A stretch of DNA of 55,007 bases from positions 1-55,007 of the forward strand of contig NZ_JAEDCO010000007.1 in assembly GCF_016294135.1 (NCBI RefSeq), in the 5' to 3' direction. Position 1 is the stretch's first letter. The number at the start of each line of letters is the position of its first letter. Both the position numbers and the translations under genes were made by a program. Origin of the DNA: Methanobrevibacter ruminantium. Lineage in GTDB: Archaea > Methanobacteriota > Methanobacteria > Methanobacteriales > Methanobacteriaceae. Below, one piece after another: positions 43,694-52,997 of the stretch. Below the pieces are notes generated by a model. That model ran no database searches and was not told the origin of the DNA. It worked only from the letters and a program-made list of their open reading frames with translations.

Positions 43694-43724
43694 TTCAAGT
43701 ACTTGAACTTATTGTAAAACATTA

Positions 43725-43850
43725 ACCAACTTTTACTTTTTTTTTACTTTATTACTTTTTTAATTAGTTTACTTTATTACTTTTAACTTTTTTACTTTTT
43801 TCTTGCTTTTTAAAGTTTATTACTTTTTTAATATTTTAAAATTTTCTATT
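43725..43850 (+). terminator. T-tract terminator region with imperfect repeats
   Basis: After the stop at 43693 the plus strand has eight or more T runs, with the phrase TTTACTTTATTACTTTT repeated imperfectly two to three times. No stable stem is needed for archaeal U-tract termination. The MATE gene ends on the other side. Confidence 0.5.
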
Positions 43851-43851
43851 T

Positions 43852-45225
43852 TTAGGCAACTGTTTTTTCACACTCTTTCTTAAAGCTTCTCTCATAGAAT
43901 TTTATGCATGCAAAACCAATGAAAGAACCTAAAATCATACCGATTATTGCACCTAAATAAACTCCAAATATTCCCATTTTAAGTGGAATTGCAAAGAGAT
44001 AAGCAAAGAAAACACTTAAAATCAATTCCCTTAGAATTGTCAATGCCAGTGACTTGAATCCAGAACCTACCCCTTGATAAACATAAGCTGCAGTTGCTCC
44101 AAATGGTATGAAAAGATTATAGAAAACCATTATCCTAAGGACCTCTGCAGTTCTTACAATCATTTGAGGATTTCCATTAATGAAATTGAATCCTTCTGAA
44201 ATCGGATAAGCAAAGACAAAGAAGATAATGCATATTATCAAGGTTATAAGAAAACTGATGAAAGTTGAATAGTTTATTGTTGTCTTGAAGTTTTCATAAT
44301 TTCTAGCTCCATATGCAATTCCTGAAACTGTTATTGTTGAGAATCCAATAGCTATGCATGGCAGGAATCCAATGGAAACAAATCTCCATACAACAGTGAA
44401 AATAGCAACTTCAATTGTTCCGGCAGTTATGAAAATCAAATAATTGAAGCAAATGGCAACAATTGAATAAATCACCTCTTCACAGCTTGCAGGCAAGCTT
44501 ACCAAAAGGATTTCCTTATAGATTTCCATTTTGCTGTGGTAATATCTTAAGCTTAGTTTTATGAAAGTGTCCCTTTTTATCAAATACCAGTAAAGCATCA
44601 TGAGCAAGTTTGCAAGTGTGGACAATACTGTTGCAATAGCTGCTCCCTTAATGCCCCAATTAAAGTAATAAATGAAGATAGGATCCATTATCAAATTCAA
44701 TATTGCATTTACAACTAAAGGCACTGCAGCTCTTCTAATGTCTCCTTCTGCTCTAAAAAGACTTGAAACCACTGCTGGAAAGAGCATTATATAACTGGTT
44801 AAGAAGATAATCATCCCATAATCCATTGCAAGATCAATTACTTCACTGGCTCCAAAGAGAATTAGCAAATCCCTTAAAAAGAAAACACCAACCAACAAAA
44901 TAAGAATGGATACAATTGATGCGAGAACGATACTGTGAATAGCTGCATTGTTGGATTCCTCATATTGTTTGGCACCAATCAATCGTGAAATCAAAGAATT
45001 GGCACCTGCACCTATTCCTACACCAAAACCAATAATAACCAAGTACAATGGAGACATGAATCCTAAAGCGGCAAGTGGTCCAGAGCCAAGTCCACTTACC
45101 CACATGCTGTCAATTAGGTTATTGGCATACATCAATAGCATAGACAATATTGTGGGATAAGCCAATCTATTAATTGCTTTTTTCGGGTCCCCGATTATTG
45201 ACTCAATATTCTTATTGATTTCCAT
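43852..45225 (-). CDS. MATE-family multidrug efflux transporter
   Basis: The 457-residue protein has twelve hydrophobic segments in two similar halves. It carries the family phrases PTILSMLLMYANNLIDSMWV near the N-terminus, GIGAGANSLISRLIGA at about 72-88, and FRAEGDIRRAA between helices. MATE proteins export drugs or metabolites in exchange for Na+ or H+. The substrate is unknown. The frame is intact and the gene stands alone. Confidence 0.9.
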   Translation of the reverse strand: MEINKNIESIIGDPKKAINRLAYPTILSMLLMYANNLIDSMWVSGLGSGPLAALGFMSPLYLVIIGFGVGIGAGANSLISRLIGAKQYEESNNAAIHSIVLASIVSILILLVGVFFLRDLLILFGASEVIDLAMDYGMIIFLTSYIMLFPAVVSSLFRAEGDIRRAAVPLVVNAILNLIMDPIFIYYFNWGIKGAAIATVLSTLANLLMMLYWYLIKRDTFIKLSLRYYHSKMEIYKEILLVSLPASCEEVIYSIVAICFNYLIFITAGTIEVAIFTVVWRFVSIGFLPCIAIGFSTITVSGIAYGARNYENFKTTINYSTFISFLITLIICIIFFVFAYPISEGFNFINGNPQMIVRTAEVLRIMVFYNLFIPFGATAAYVYQGVGSGFKSLALTILRELILSVFFAYLFAIPLKMGIFGVYLGAIIGMILGSFIGFACIKFYERSFKKECEKTVA

Positions 45226-45447
45226 AAGATTATATTGTGTTCTTATAGTATAAAAAATTAAAAATAGGTAAATAGGATAAGCAAATGTGGAAATGGAAAA
45301 ATAAATTTAGAGAAATAAGAGAAAATGAATAAAAAATAATTAAAAAAATAATTTAAAAAATAAGAAAAATAGAATAAAATAAAAGATGTTTACTATTAAA
45401 CATACATCGTAAACTAAAAATTAAATAAAAAAATAAAATAATTAAAT

Positions 45448-46482
45448 TTAATGAATTTTAGCTATCACAGAAATGATACGAGTTAAACTTCTATGCATTT
45501 TAATCTCATACCTTTCCAATAATTCGAACCCTACATCATTGAGCAGTGAATCGATATCCAATGTATGTGGACTAGCCATGACTAAAAGTGCATCTTTCTT
45601 CATACTGTGTTCGATTGATTGTAGGAATTCACTGAATATTCCAGAAGTGCCTTCACCACAGGTAGTTGTGGAAATACCATATGGGGGATCTGTAACAACT
45701 GCATCAACCTCTTCATACATTTCAAGCTCACGGACATCAACAACATGAGTCTTATAGTCAGTGACCCCAGCATATTCCAAATTGGTTGCAGTTCCCTTTT
45801 TCATTTTCCAATCAATGTCACAGCCAATTACCTTACAACCTATAAGACCTGCTTCAATAAGGATTCCTCCAGTACCACAGAAAGGATCAAGCACAGTGTC
45901 TCCTTCCTTGACTCTAGCTAAATTAGCCATGCATCTAGCAAGTTTAGGACTCATGCAACCGGGATGGAAGAAAGGTCTCTTATGAGGTTTCATCTCTTCA
46001 AAATACTTCTTATTGAGCTGATACTTACCGAAACATAAATAGACATTACTATGATGAGCCACAACTCTAATGAATGATTTTGGATTTGATAAGTTTACTG
46101 AAATATTCTCTGTATTTGATAAGATCAAATGTCCCACTCTTCTTTCAGTACCTACTGTATCTATGTCAGTACTGAATCTTTTCACTCTAACAGCAAAGTT
46201 CTCATCAACATATTCTGACCAGTCAATAGCTTTGACAGCACTGTCCAAAACCTCATAATCACATTCATCTATCAATTGATGAACCTCATGAGTGTAACCT
46301 AACCTTTTAACAAAGATTCTGTAGTAATCATCAAAAACATCTTCACCAAGATTTCTTAAGATAACCAATCCTGGACAAACTATTTCCATTTCTGTCTCTA
46401 TTTCCTCAATTTCCAAAACTGCTCTAAGTTCAGCCAATGGTAGTTTGTCATGTTCCTGTGATAAGATTAACAATAAATCCAT
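45448..46482 (-). CDS. tRNA (guanine(10)-N2)-methyltransferase, THUMP type
   Basis: The 344-residue protein has an N-terminal THUMP-containing half and a C-terminal Rossmann methyltransferase. SAM motif I is DPFCGTGGILIEAG at about 200-213, and the catalytic DPPYG at about 265 belongs to the N2-guanine group. This is the Trm-G10/Trm11 family, which makes m2G or m2,2G at position 10 of tRNAs. A THUMP methyltransferase of other specificity is less likely. Confidence 0.85.
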   Translation of the reverse strand: MDLLLILSQEHDKLPLAELRAVLEIEEIETEMEIVCPGLVILRNLGEDVFDDYYRIFVKRLGYTHEVHQLIDECDYEVLDSAVKAIDWSEYVDENFAVRVKRFSTDIDTVGTERRVGHLILSNTENISVNLSNPKSFIRVVAHHSNVYLCFGKYQLNKKYFEEMKPHKRPFFHPGCMSPKLARCMANLARVKEGDTVLDPFCGTGGILIEAGLIGCKVIGCDIDWKMKKGTATNLEYAGVTDYKTHVVDVRELEMYEEVDAVVTDPPYGISTTTCGEGTSGIFSEFLQSIEHSMKKDALLVMASPHTLDIDSLLNDVGFELLERYEIKMHRSLTRIISVIAKIH

Positions 46483-46571
46483 TTTTTATCTCCAATTTTT
46501 TAAATCAATAATAAGTATTTCAATTAAGCATATTCATTAATTTTTAAATCAAATAATCATTTTATTAATCA

Positions 46572-47807
46572 TTATACTAACCAGATTTTAGCCAATTCCC
46601 TTTTATGAATAGCTGGCAATAATGATAGAACCAAACCTCTTTTCAAGAATTCCTTAACAAGTATTGATTGATTATCCATATCTCCATATTCAGATATCAA
46701 TTTATCGGCTTCTTTCTCCTTTAGCTTTTCAAAGAAATAGTCCAAATCATCATCTGACAATGTGCATAATGTTTTTTGAACCTTAAACTGATAGGAAAAT
46801 TCCTTTATGAATCTTTCTTCAAAATCATCTTGATAAGATTTGAGACAATCCTGTAATATCTTCTTGTCATCATGAGTCTCCTTTTCAAGGTTTAGAGAAT
46901 TGAAATCTTCTGAATCTAAAACTTTGAGAATTGTTTTTTTAGCCATTCCAACTGCTTCAAAACCTATTAAAAGACCGCCACCAGTAGTTGGCTTAATCTG
47001 TGAAGCAGCATCGCCAATTATCAAAGCCCTATTTTTAAACAATTTATTTTCCTTATTGTAAATAGGGATTTTACCCTTATACTTTTCAATTATTTCATAA
47101 TTTTCATATTGGAAGTCATTCATTAGGAACTCATTTAAGATTTCATTTTGTCTTTTATAATCATTATTTGAAAACAATCCAATCCTAAATATATTTTCAC
47201 TTACTGGAATCTGCCATATGAATCCGGGGAATAAATCTCCATAGGCATATAAGTCTACAAAGGACATCTGATTGTTGTCCTCTTCAATTTTAACTAAATA
47301 TTGGCTTGCACAATAATAATCGAAATCATTTCCAAATGCTGAAGAAACAATTGAAAGAGGTCCATCTGCACCTACAATAATCTTGGATTTGATGCTTTTT
47401 TCAGTTGATTCATTTTGGAATGTGACTTTTCCTTCCACATCATCAATAGCTACAACTTTAGAGGACAAATAAGAATGGGCACCGTTTTCAATAGCTCTTT
47501 TGTAAAGGAATTGATCTAAAGCAACCCTATCGATTATCAATGCTTGGTCTTCCTCTTTAGAAACGCTTAAACTATGATTCTTACTGTGTAAAAAAGCACC
47601 TTTAACATTATTTAATATTAATTCATCTGGAAATTGATTGACATCCAAAACTCTTTTATTGATTATGCCTGCACATTGCAAGGGCAAACCTATTACTTTC
47701 TTTTTATCTATTAGGCAGACTTTAATATTCTCTTTAGCCAATTCATAAGCCAAGGTAGAACCAATAGGACCTGCTCCAATGATAGTGACATCATAATCAA
47801 AACTCAT
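46572..47807 (-). CDS. Geranylgeranyl reductase family flavoprotein
   Basis: The 411-residue protein has the FAD-binding GAGPIGSTLAYELA at the start, LQCAGIINKRVLD where substrate-channel Cys residues lie in this family, FPGFIWQIP and GDAASQIKPTTGGGLLIGFE. It belongs with archaeal geranylgeranyl reductases that saturate the isoprenoid chains of membrane lipids. Methanogens have several paralogs, so the true substrate is open. The C-terminal 90 residues are charged and helical. Confidence 0.82.
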   Translation of the reverse strand: MSFDYDVTIIGAGPIGSTLAYELAKENIKVCLIDKKKVIGLPLQCAGIINKRVLDVNQFPDELILNNVKGAFLHSKNHSLSVSKEEDQALIIDRVALDQFLYKRAIENGAHSYLSSKVVAIDDVEGKVTFQNESTEKSIKSKIIVGADGPLSIVSSAFGNDFDYYCASQYLVKIEEDNNQMSFVDLYAYGDLFPGFIWQIPVSENIFRIGLFSNNDYKRQNEILNEFLMNDFQYENYEIIEKYKGKIPIYNKENKLFKNRALIIGDAASQIKPTTGGGLLIGFEAVGMAKKTILKVLDSEDFNSLNLEKETHDDKKILQDCLKSYQDDFEERFIKEFSYQFKVQKTLCTLSDDDLDYFFEKLKEKEADKLISEYGDMDNQSILVKEFLKRGLVLSLLPAIHKRELAKIWLV

Positions 47808-47939
47808 AGTTAACCCACATATTGAAATAAAAGAGCTTAAGAAAAAGCTAAAAATTAAATAAATTAAAAATATTAAAATAAAAAATTGATAATAATTTAA
47901 AAATTAAAAATAATTAAAAAATTATTTTCAATATAAAAA

Positions 47940-49715
47940 TTATCTCCTGAATTTTCTGGAATGCTTTTCAAAGAGATCATCGGAAGTCTTCTTCTTTTTA
48001 TCATTTCCAGATTCTGCATCAGATTCATCCATATATTGATTATAATCATCATAATGGGAGCCAGAATTACGTCCAGATTTTTTTCTGGATTCTCTAGGAC
48101 TCATATACTTATAATCTATCTCACCATCACCAGAGTATGGCCTTGTATGATTTGCATCATAATGAGAATTGGATCTGTAATTCTGATTTCTTGAATTCGA
48201 ATGCCTATAATTCTCATTTTGCCTATAATCCCTTTGATTGAAGCTTTCATGACGATTATCATAATGATTAGGATTATTATGACCATCTCTTAAAGGCATG
48301 GATTCCGGATATCTGTGGAAATTAGCATTATGCCTATCTGAGTAATCATCATAATATCTGTCGTCATAGCCGTCATAATTCATATCATAACTTCTACCAG
48401 GTCCTTTATCATAAGCTCTGTCATATCTTCTATCATATTCTCTAGAGCCGGAGACAGGATTATAATCATCTCTAAAGCGATTATCATTAGATGGCTTGAA
48501 TTTAAGATTATCTCCCATGTCATGCATTGCTTGATTTATAGTGGTGTCAAACTCTGCATCAGAGATATCTTCATAATAATCATCCTTTTCATCATTACTG
48601 CTTGAAAAAGGATTGAATCTGGAAAGACCTTTGGATTTCTTTTCTACCTTTGGAGGCTCTTCGTTATAATCTCCATACGGATTACCTCCTTGGATACGAT
48701 CATCATAATCCCTTTGTGCATCTAAATTGTTTTGATGGAATTCCTCATAATTATTTGCAAAGTATTTATCAGGATTTCTTGAATAAGAGTCTTTAATAGC
48801 TCCAGAATACTGATGATGATGTGAATCAGGCTTTCTTCTTGAATCATATTGATTATTGTAATTTTCTATAGGAGCTCTGCTTTCCCTATAGTTCCTATCT
48901 CTTGAATAATCATCATAACCATAGCCGCCAAAATCATTAGGACTATTATAATCATTATAATAATGATCATTGGAGCCATAAGGAGTATTATAATTTGAGT
49001 TATAATTTGGATTGTTTCTAGATTGTTTAGCTTGACGCCTTATTTCTCTAAGCTGCCTTTTACGCTCTTTAGCATCAACCAATTCCAAATCATCCAAATC
49101 TTCCATACGCATATAATGGCCAGGTTCCTGATTTGGCCTAATTGGATTGAAATTGGAATTAAAATCATCATAACCATTCTGATATCTCAAATGGGTTCCT
49201 CTTATATTCTCAAATATGATATCTTCAATCTTTTTAGGGCTGGAAACATCCTTCAATTCCAAATCCTTTCCATCATAAGCACTGTATAATGTGATAGTGC
49301 CTACTGAAAATATTTTTCCAAGAAGACTTTGGGAACGACTAACATCCTGAATAGTGTTGAAAGGCATGTAGTTTTTCTTTTGCAAGAGAATACCCTTTTC
49401 AACAATCACTCTGCTTTCAGTAATTGTATACTTGATTGAAGTCCAGATTAAAAGCTTCAATATGATGTATAATAATACAATCATGATTAAGATAAACACA
49501 GCTATTGCAAAATAGCGAGTCATTGGAACTTTAGTTGATTCAATCAAATAGACATTCATGTTCCCAATGTATTGAATACCAGCAGAATACAAGAAAAATA
49601 AAAATCCTAACACAAACATTGATATTAAAATTCCTTTTGAATAGACAAAAATATTAGGTTGTGCTTCGTATAATATTTTCTCATGAAAGTCTTCTTTTTT
49701 ATCTTTACCAAACAT
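47940..49715 (-). CDS. Bacterial-PH-domain membrane protein with long disordered Tyr/Asn/Asp/Arg tail
   Basis: Residues 1-175 form a YdbS-like unit: two membrane helices (about 27-48 and 68-92) and a bacterial PH domain (about 95-170) with ITESRVIVEKGILLQKKNY and TIQDVSRSQSLLGKIFSVG. The remaining 415 residues are low-complexity, rich in Tyr, Asn, Asp, Arg, Ser and His, for example YDDYSRDRNYRESR and RRYDRAYDKGPGRSYD. They end in KKKKTSDDLFEKHSRKFRR. The tail has no globular domain and would be cytoplasmic. Its function is unknown. The length is far beyond usual family members (about 160-200 residues). Confidence 0.8.
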   Translation of the reverse strand: MFGKDKKEDFHEKILYEAQPNIFVYSKGILISMFVLGFLFFLYSAGIQYIGNMNVYLIESTKVPMTRYFAIAVFILIMIVLLYIILKLLIWTSIKYTITESRVIVEKGILLQKKNYMPFNTIQDVSRSQSLLGKIFSVGTITLYSAYDGKDLELKDVSSPKKIEDIIFENIRGTHLRYQNGYDDFNSNFNPIRPNQEPGHYMRMEDLDDLELVDAKERKRQLREIRRQAKQSRNNPNYNSNYNTPYGSNDHYYNDYNSPNDFGGYGYDDYSRDRNYRESRAPIENYNNQYDSRRKPDSHHHQYSGAIKDSYSRNPDKYFANNYEEFHQNNLDAQRDYDDRIQGGNPYGDYNEEPPKVEKKSKGLSRFNPFSSSNDEKDDYYEDISDAEFDTTINQAMHDMGDNLKFKPSNDNRFRDDYNPVSGSREYDRRYDRAYDKGPGRSYDMNYDGYDDRYYDDYSDRHNANFHRYPESMPLRDGHNNPNHYDNRHESFNQRDYRQNENYRHSNSRNQNYRSNSHYDANHTRPYSGDGEIDYKYMSPRESRKKSGRNSGSHYDDYNQYMDESDAESGNDKKKKTSDDLFEKHSRKFRR

Positions 49716-49843
49716 TAGTTTATATTTATAAATTTTATTTTAAATATAGTTTATGTAAAAGAATAGGTTAAAATTGAATAAAACAAGACAAAATAATGTA
49801 AATTAACTTAAAAAAAGTGAAAAAATTAAAAAAATAAGAATAA

Positions 49844-49907
49844 AATGGCCTCAGATCGCCCATCATTCATCACGTATCAGAGCTCATAGGGTTCATCACA
49901 GGCCATT
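49844..49907 (-). ncRNA. C/D box guide sRNA
   Basis: Reading the minus strand, a terminal stem AATGGCCT/AGGCCATT encloses, in order, box C GTGATGA (49899-49893), a 12-base guide ACCCTATGAGCT, box D' CTGA, the spacer TAC, box C' GTGATGA (49873-49867), a second 12-base guide ATGATGGGCGAT and box D CTGA (49854-49851). All four boxes are perfect and both spacings are the canonical 12 bases. Archaeal RNAs of this type direct fibrillarin-catalysed 2'-O-methylation at the nucleotide paired to the fifth base before box D or D'. It lies between PAN and the PH-domain gene. Confidence 0.95.
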
Positions 49908-49976
49908 AATGATTATAAAATATAAAAAATAGAATAAAAGAGATAAAAAATAAAAAAATGAAAAGTAAGTTCGAAA

Positions 49977-51251
49977 TTATCCGAACATTACTCCACCATT
50001 GTCATCTAATTGAGCTTCTTTATTTTTACCTAAGATCTTGTTGATAGCATCCTCAAAGTCTGCCATAATGATATGGTCTCTTTCTTCACGGATAGCAAAC
50101 ATACCTGCTTCTGTACAGATAGCCTTTAAGTCTGCACCAGCAAATCCTTCTGTAAGAGCGACTATATCATTAAGATCAATGTCAGAAGCCAAATTCATTT
50201 TCTTGGTGTGGATTTTGAGAATTTCAAGTCTTCCTTCTTCATTTGGAGCTGGAACTTCAATGAATCTGTCGAATCTTCCAGGTCTGAGCAATGCTGGGTC
50301 TAAGATATCAGGTCTGTTGGTAGCGCCAATGATACCAATATCTCCACGGGATTCGAAACCATCCAATTCTGCAAGCAATTGCATGAGAGTTCTTTGAACT
50401 TCCCTGTCTCCACTGGTGGAACTTTTAAGTCTTTGTGCTGCCACTGCATCAAGCTCGTCAATGAAGATGATACTTGGTGCCTTTTCCTTAGCAAGCTCAA
50501 ACACTTCTCTAACCATTCTTGCTCCTTCACCAATGTATTTCTTAACGAATTCAGAAGCAACAACCTTAATGAATGTTGCATTGGTTTCGTTAGCCACTGC
50601 CTTTGCAAGCAAGGTCTTACCAGTTCCTGGAGGACCGTACAATAGAATACCTTTAGGTGGGTCAATACCAACCTTTTCAAATAATTCAGGATGTTTTAAA
50701 GGTAATTCCACTGTTTCCTTAACTTCAATGATTTGATCATCCAAACCACCAATCACATCATAGGTAACATCAGGTTTGGTGTCAATTTCCATACCGGAAA
50801 CATTTGCGTCCTTTTCAGAAGGCAATACTTCAACAACACCAAAGGTCTGTTGATTTAAAGCTACTCTTGAACCTGGTTTCAATAATTTTTCATCCAAGAA
50901 CTTTGAATAGTTAATAAGGAAACTTGGTCCAGTACTGCTTTTTACAGTCAATCTGGAATCATCGATGACTTCAGTAATGGTAGCCAATATAAGTGGAGGT
51001 GATCTGAATCTTTCAACTTCACCTCTTAATGATTTTAACTCTCTTTCTAAACGTATCTTTTCATTTTCAGTTAGAATCTTGTCTTTTTCAAGCTTTCTAA
51101 CTTTCCACATGAGATTACGTTTGGTTTTTGTATTTTCTGCCTTTAGCAAGTCAAGTTCTTTTTGAAGTTCTTCAACGGTTTTAGGCTCATCTACTTCATC
51201 AATTTTAGTAGGGCTTGAGATATTTTGAACTTCATTTGGAGAATCTTCCAT
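49977..51251 (-). CDS. pan: Proteasome-activating nucleotidase PAN
   Basis: This AAA+ unfoldase for the archaeal 20S proteasome has an N-terminal coiled coil (about 25-85), an OB domain (about 86-150), Walker A GPPGTGKT, Walker B IIFIDELDA, and the arginine finger region RPGRFDR. The frame is open to 51284, but GGAGGAG before ATG 51251 sets the start, giving 424 residues. The last residues are VMFG, so the proteasome-docking HbYX motif has Phe in place of Tyr. Confidence 0.93.
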   Translation of the reverse strand: MEDSPNEVQNISSPTKIDEVDEPKTVEELQKELDLLKAENTKTKRNLMWKVRKLEKDKILTENEKIRLERELKSLRGEVERFRSPPLILATITEVIDDSRLTVKSSTGPSFLINYSKFLDEKLLKPGSRVALNQQTFGVVEVLPSEKDANVSGMEIDTKPDVTYDVIGGLDDQIIEVKETVELPLKHPELFEKVGIDPPKGILLYGPPGTGKTLLAKAVANETNATFIKVVASEFVKKYIGEGARMVREVFELAKEKAPSIIFIDELDAVAAQRLKSSTSGDREVQRTLMQLLAELDGFESRGDIGIIGATNRPDILDPALLRPGRFDRFIEVPAPNEEGRLEILKIHTKKMNLASDIDLNDIVALTEGFAGADLKAICTEAGMFAIREERDHIIMADFEDAINKILGKNKEAQLDDNGGVMFG

Positions 51252-51450
51252 AATATACTCCTCCTTTAAATTAGTTATTATCAATATAAATTTTAAATTT
51301 AGTTTTCAAATGCACTAATTAATTTCATATCATATTTTTACAACAATTTTACATATTTTAAGATAGATTTGAGATTATAATAATTGTTATATATTATAAT
51401 TCTATTTAAATCTAAATATTCGTAGATTATAAAATAATTTATACATAGTA

Positions 51451-51459
51451 ATATATAAA
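51451..51459 (-). promoter_or_regulatory. Putative TATA box upstream of PAN
   Basis: The minus strand reads CTTTATATAT, a very good box A, giving a leader of about 180 bases. A second AT-only box near 51385-51400 would give about 110. The hairpin TTTTCTTA/TAAGAAAA at about 51462-51485 lies behind it and may end the MBF1 transcript. The interval 51252-51572 has no gene. Confidence 0.4.
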
Positions 51460-51572
51460 GTTTTTCTTAATTTTAGTAAGAAAAATAATTTCATAAAAAA
51501 TCCATAGGGCAAATAGATAAAAAATAGAATGAGAAATCATGAAAAAATGAAATTGAAAATATTGTAAAAGGA

Positions 51573-52076
51573 CTATTTCCTTTTGATCTTTACAATACTT
51601 CCTAATGTATTTGGACCTGATGCAGAACTTTTAAATGATTCCAAATCCATTTCATCATATTTTTCAATAATGGTAATGCCCAAAGTCTTTTCGAACTTTT
51701 TAGCTAATTTAATGTCAGGTTCCATCTTTCCTGATTCTATCCTATTGATTACTGAAACCTTTTCATACATCTTAGCGCCTAATTCTTCTCTAGTCCAACC
51801 TTTAGATTCTCTAGCTTTTCTGATTAATACATTATAATCTTCAACAAGCTCATCCATAGGTTCTTCTCTGCGTCTTCTTTGAACATTCTGCTTGTTTGCT
51901 TGAGGTCTTTGAGGATTTCCCTTTTTGTTTCTTGAAACAAATTTTCTCTCAAGAGGAGTGTCCTTTTGAACTCTTCCGAATTTAGAACATTCCTTGCAAA
52001 CTTCTAAAACTGAACCATCTATTTTTGTTCTTATAGGTCTGCCTTCTATAGGTTTACCACATATTTCACAATTCAT
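51573..52076 (-). CDS. mbf1: Archaeal multiprotein bridging factor MBF1
   Basis: The 167-residue protein has an N-terminal zinc ribbon (CEICG at 3-7 and CKECSKFG at about 33-40), a basic flexible middle with QRRRREE, and a C-terminal helix-turn-helix (about 80-140; LIRKARESKGWTREELGAK and VINRIESGKMEPD). This is the archaeal MBF1 architecture. Archaeal MBF1 binds the ribosomal small subunit and/or connects regulators and the basal machinery. It is a single-gene unit upstream of PAN. Confidence 0.9.
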   Translation of the reverse strand: MNCEICGKPIEGRPIRTKIDGSVLEVCKECSKFGRVQKDTPLERKFVSRNKKGNPQRPQANKQNVQRRRREEPMDELVEDYNVLIRKARESKGWTREELGAKMYEKVSVINRIESGKMEPDIKLAKKFEKTLGITIIEKYDEMDLESFKSSASGPNTLGSIVKIKRK

Positions 52077-52283
52077 GTTTAAATATATGATTTTTGAATT
52101 ATATAATACTTTTTAATTAAATCTAATAAGGTATTTACCAAGTTAACTGAAAAACAGGAATATATGTGAAAAATAGATAAAATAGGGGAAAATAGACATT
52201 GAAAAGGGATTAGAAAATAAATAAAATAGAAATAGCTATAAAATAGTGGAAAAATATTAAAAAAAGTAAAGGATTAAACTAAT

Positions 52284-52676
52284 CTATTCAGTTTTATTAA
52301 CCTTATAATCCTTCATTTGAGTTGATTGCTTTTTGCCAGAGTAATATCCTCTGAATACTTTTGCATCATTTAGGGATTTATTCAATTCCTTATAGTCATC
52401 ATAATCATTGCTGATAACAACAATATGAGCAGGAGGATGGATCTTTTTGATTTGAACAATTGCAGTTGCAGTGTCTTCCTTTATACGAAATGCAGTAGCC
52501 ACTTTTGATTTGGTTCTTAATGGAGCCTTTAAAATGTTTTCTACAATCTTATCCGCATATTTCGCATCAATCTTTTTAGGTTTTGTAGTTAAGTTTAAAT
52601 TTGCATGTCTTTCAACATCTGCAATTGCATTAAGAATTTTTGAGTTGTTTTCTCCTCTAATCAATACCAAAGCCAT
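52284..52676 (-). CDS. DUF356-like conserved methanogen protein
   Basis: The 130-residue protein resembles methanogen proteins of the DUF356 group. It starts with MALVLIRGENNSKILNAIAD and has KAPLRTKSKVATAFRIKED and IKKIHPPAHIVVIS. No membrane segment or catalytic motif is evident and the function is unknown. The interval 52677-52997 upstream of it (321 bases) is AT-rich, with TATA-like sequence near 52727-52755 and no gene. Confidence 0.7.
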   Translation of the reverse strand: MALVLIRGENNSKILNAIADVERHANLNLTTKPKKIDAKYADKIVENILKAPLRTKSKVATAFRIKEDTATAIVQIKKIHPPAHIVVISNDYDDYKELNKSLNDAKVFRGYYSGKKQSTQMKDYKVNKTE

Positions 52677-52997
52677 GTTATCCCTAATATAATATAATAT
52701 AATAAAAAAAATGATTTACATTATTTAAAAATCTATATATTAGTTTTATATTTTTTTATTTAAATATATTACTATAAAAAACTAATTAAACTTGAAAATA
52801 AACAAGAATATTAAAAATATTGAATAAAAACTAACAAATATGTAAAAAAATTGAATAATAAATAATTTAAATCAAATAAATAAAAAAATAGATAAAAAAC
52901 GATAGAATTACTGAACAATAAATTATAAAAATAGAATAAAAGAATAATGAAAGAAAAATAAAAAATAAAAAAAAAGAAAATTGGTTAAAAACCAATT

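Noticed and set aside
47961..48194. Hydrophobic plus-strand frame opposite the disordered tail
   Set aside because: The hydrophobic Ile/Leu pattern is the complement of Asn/Asp/Tyr codons on the other strand and has no start signals.
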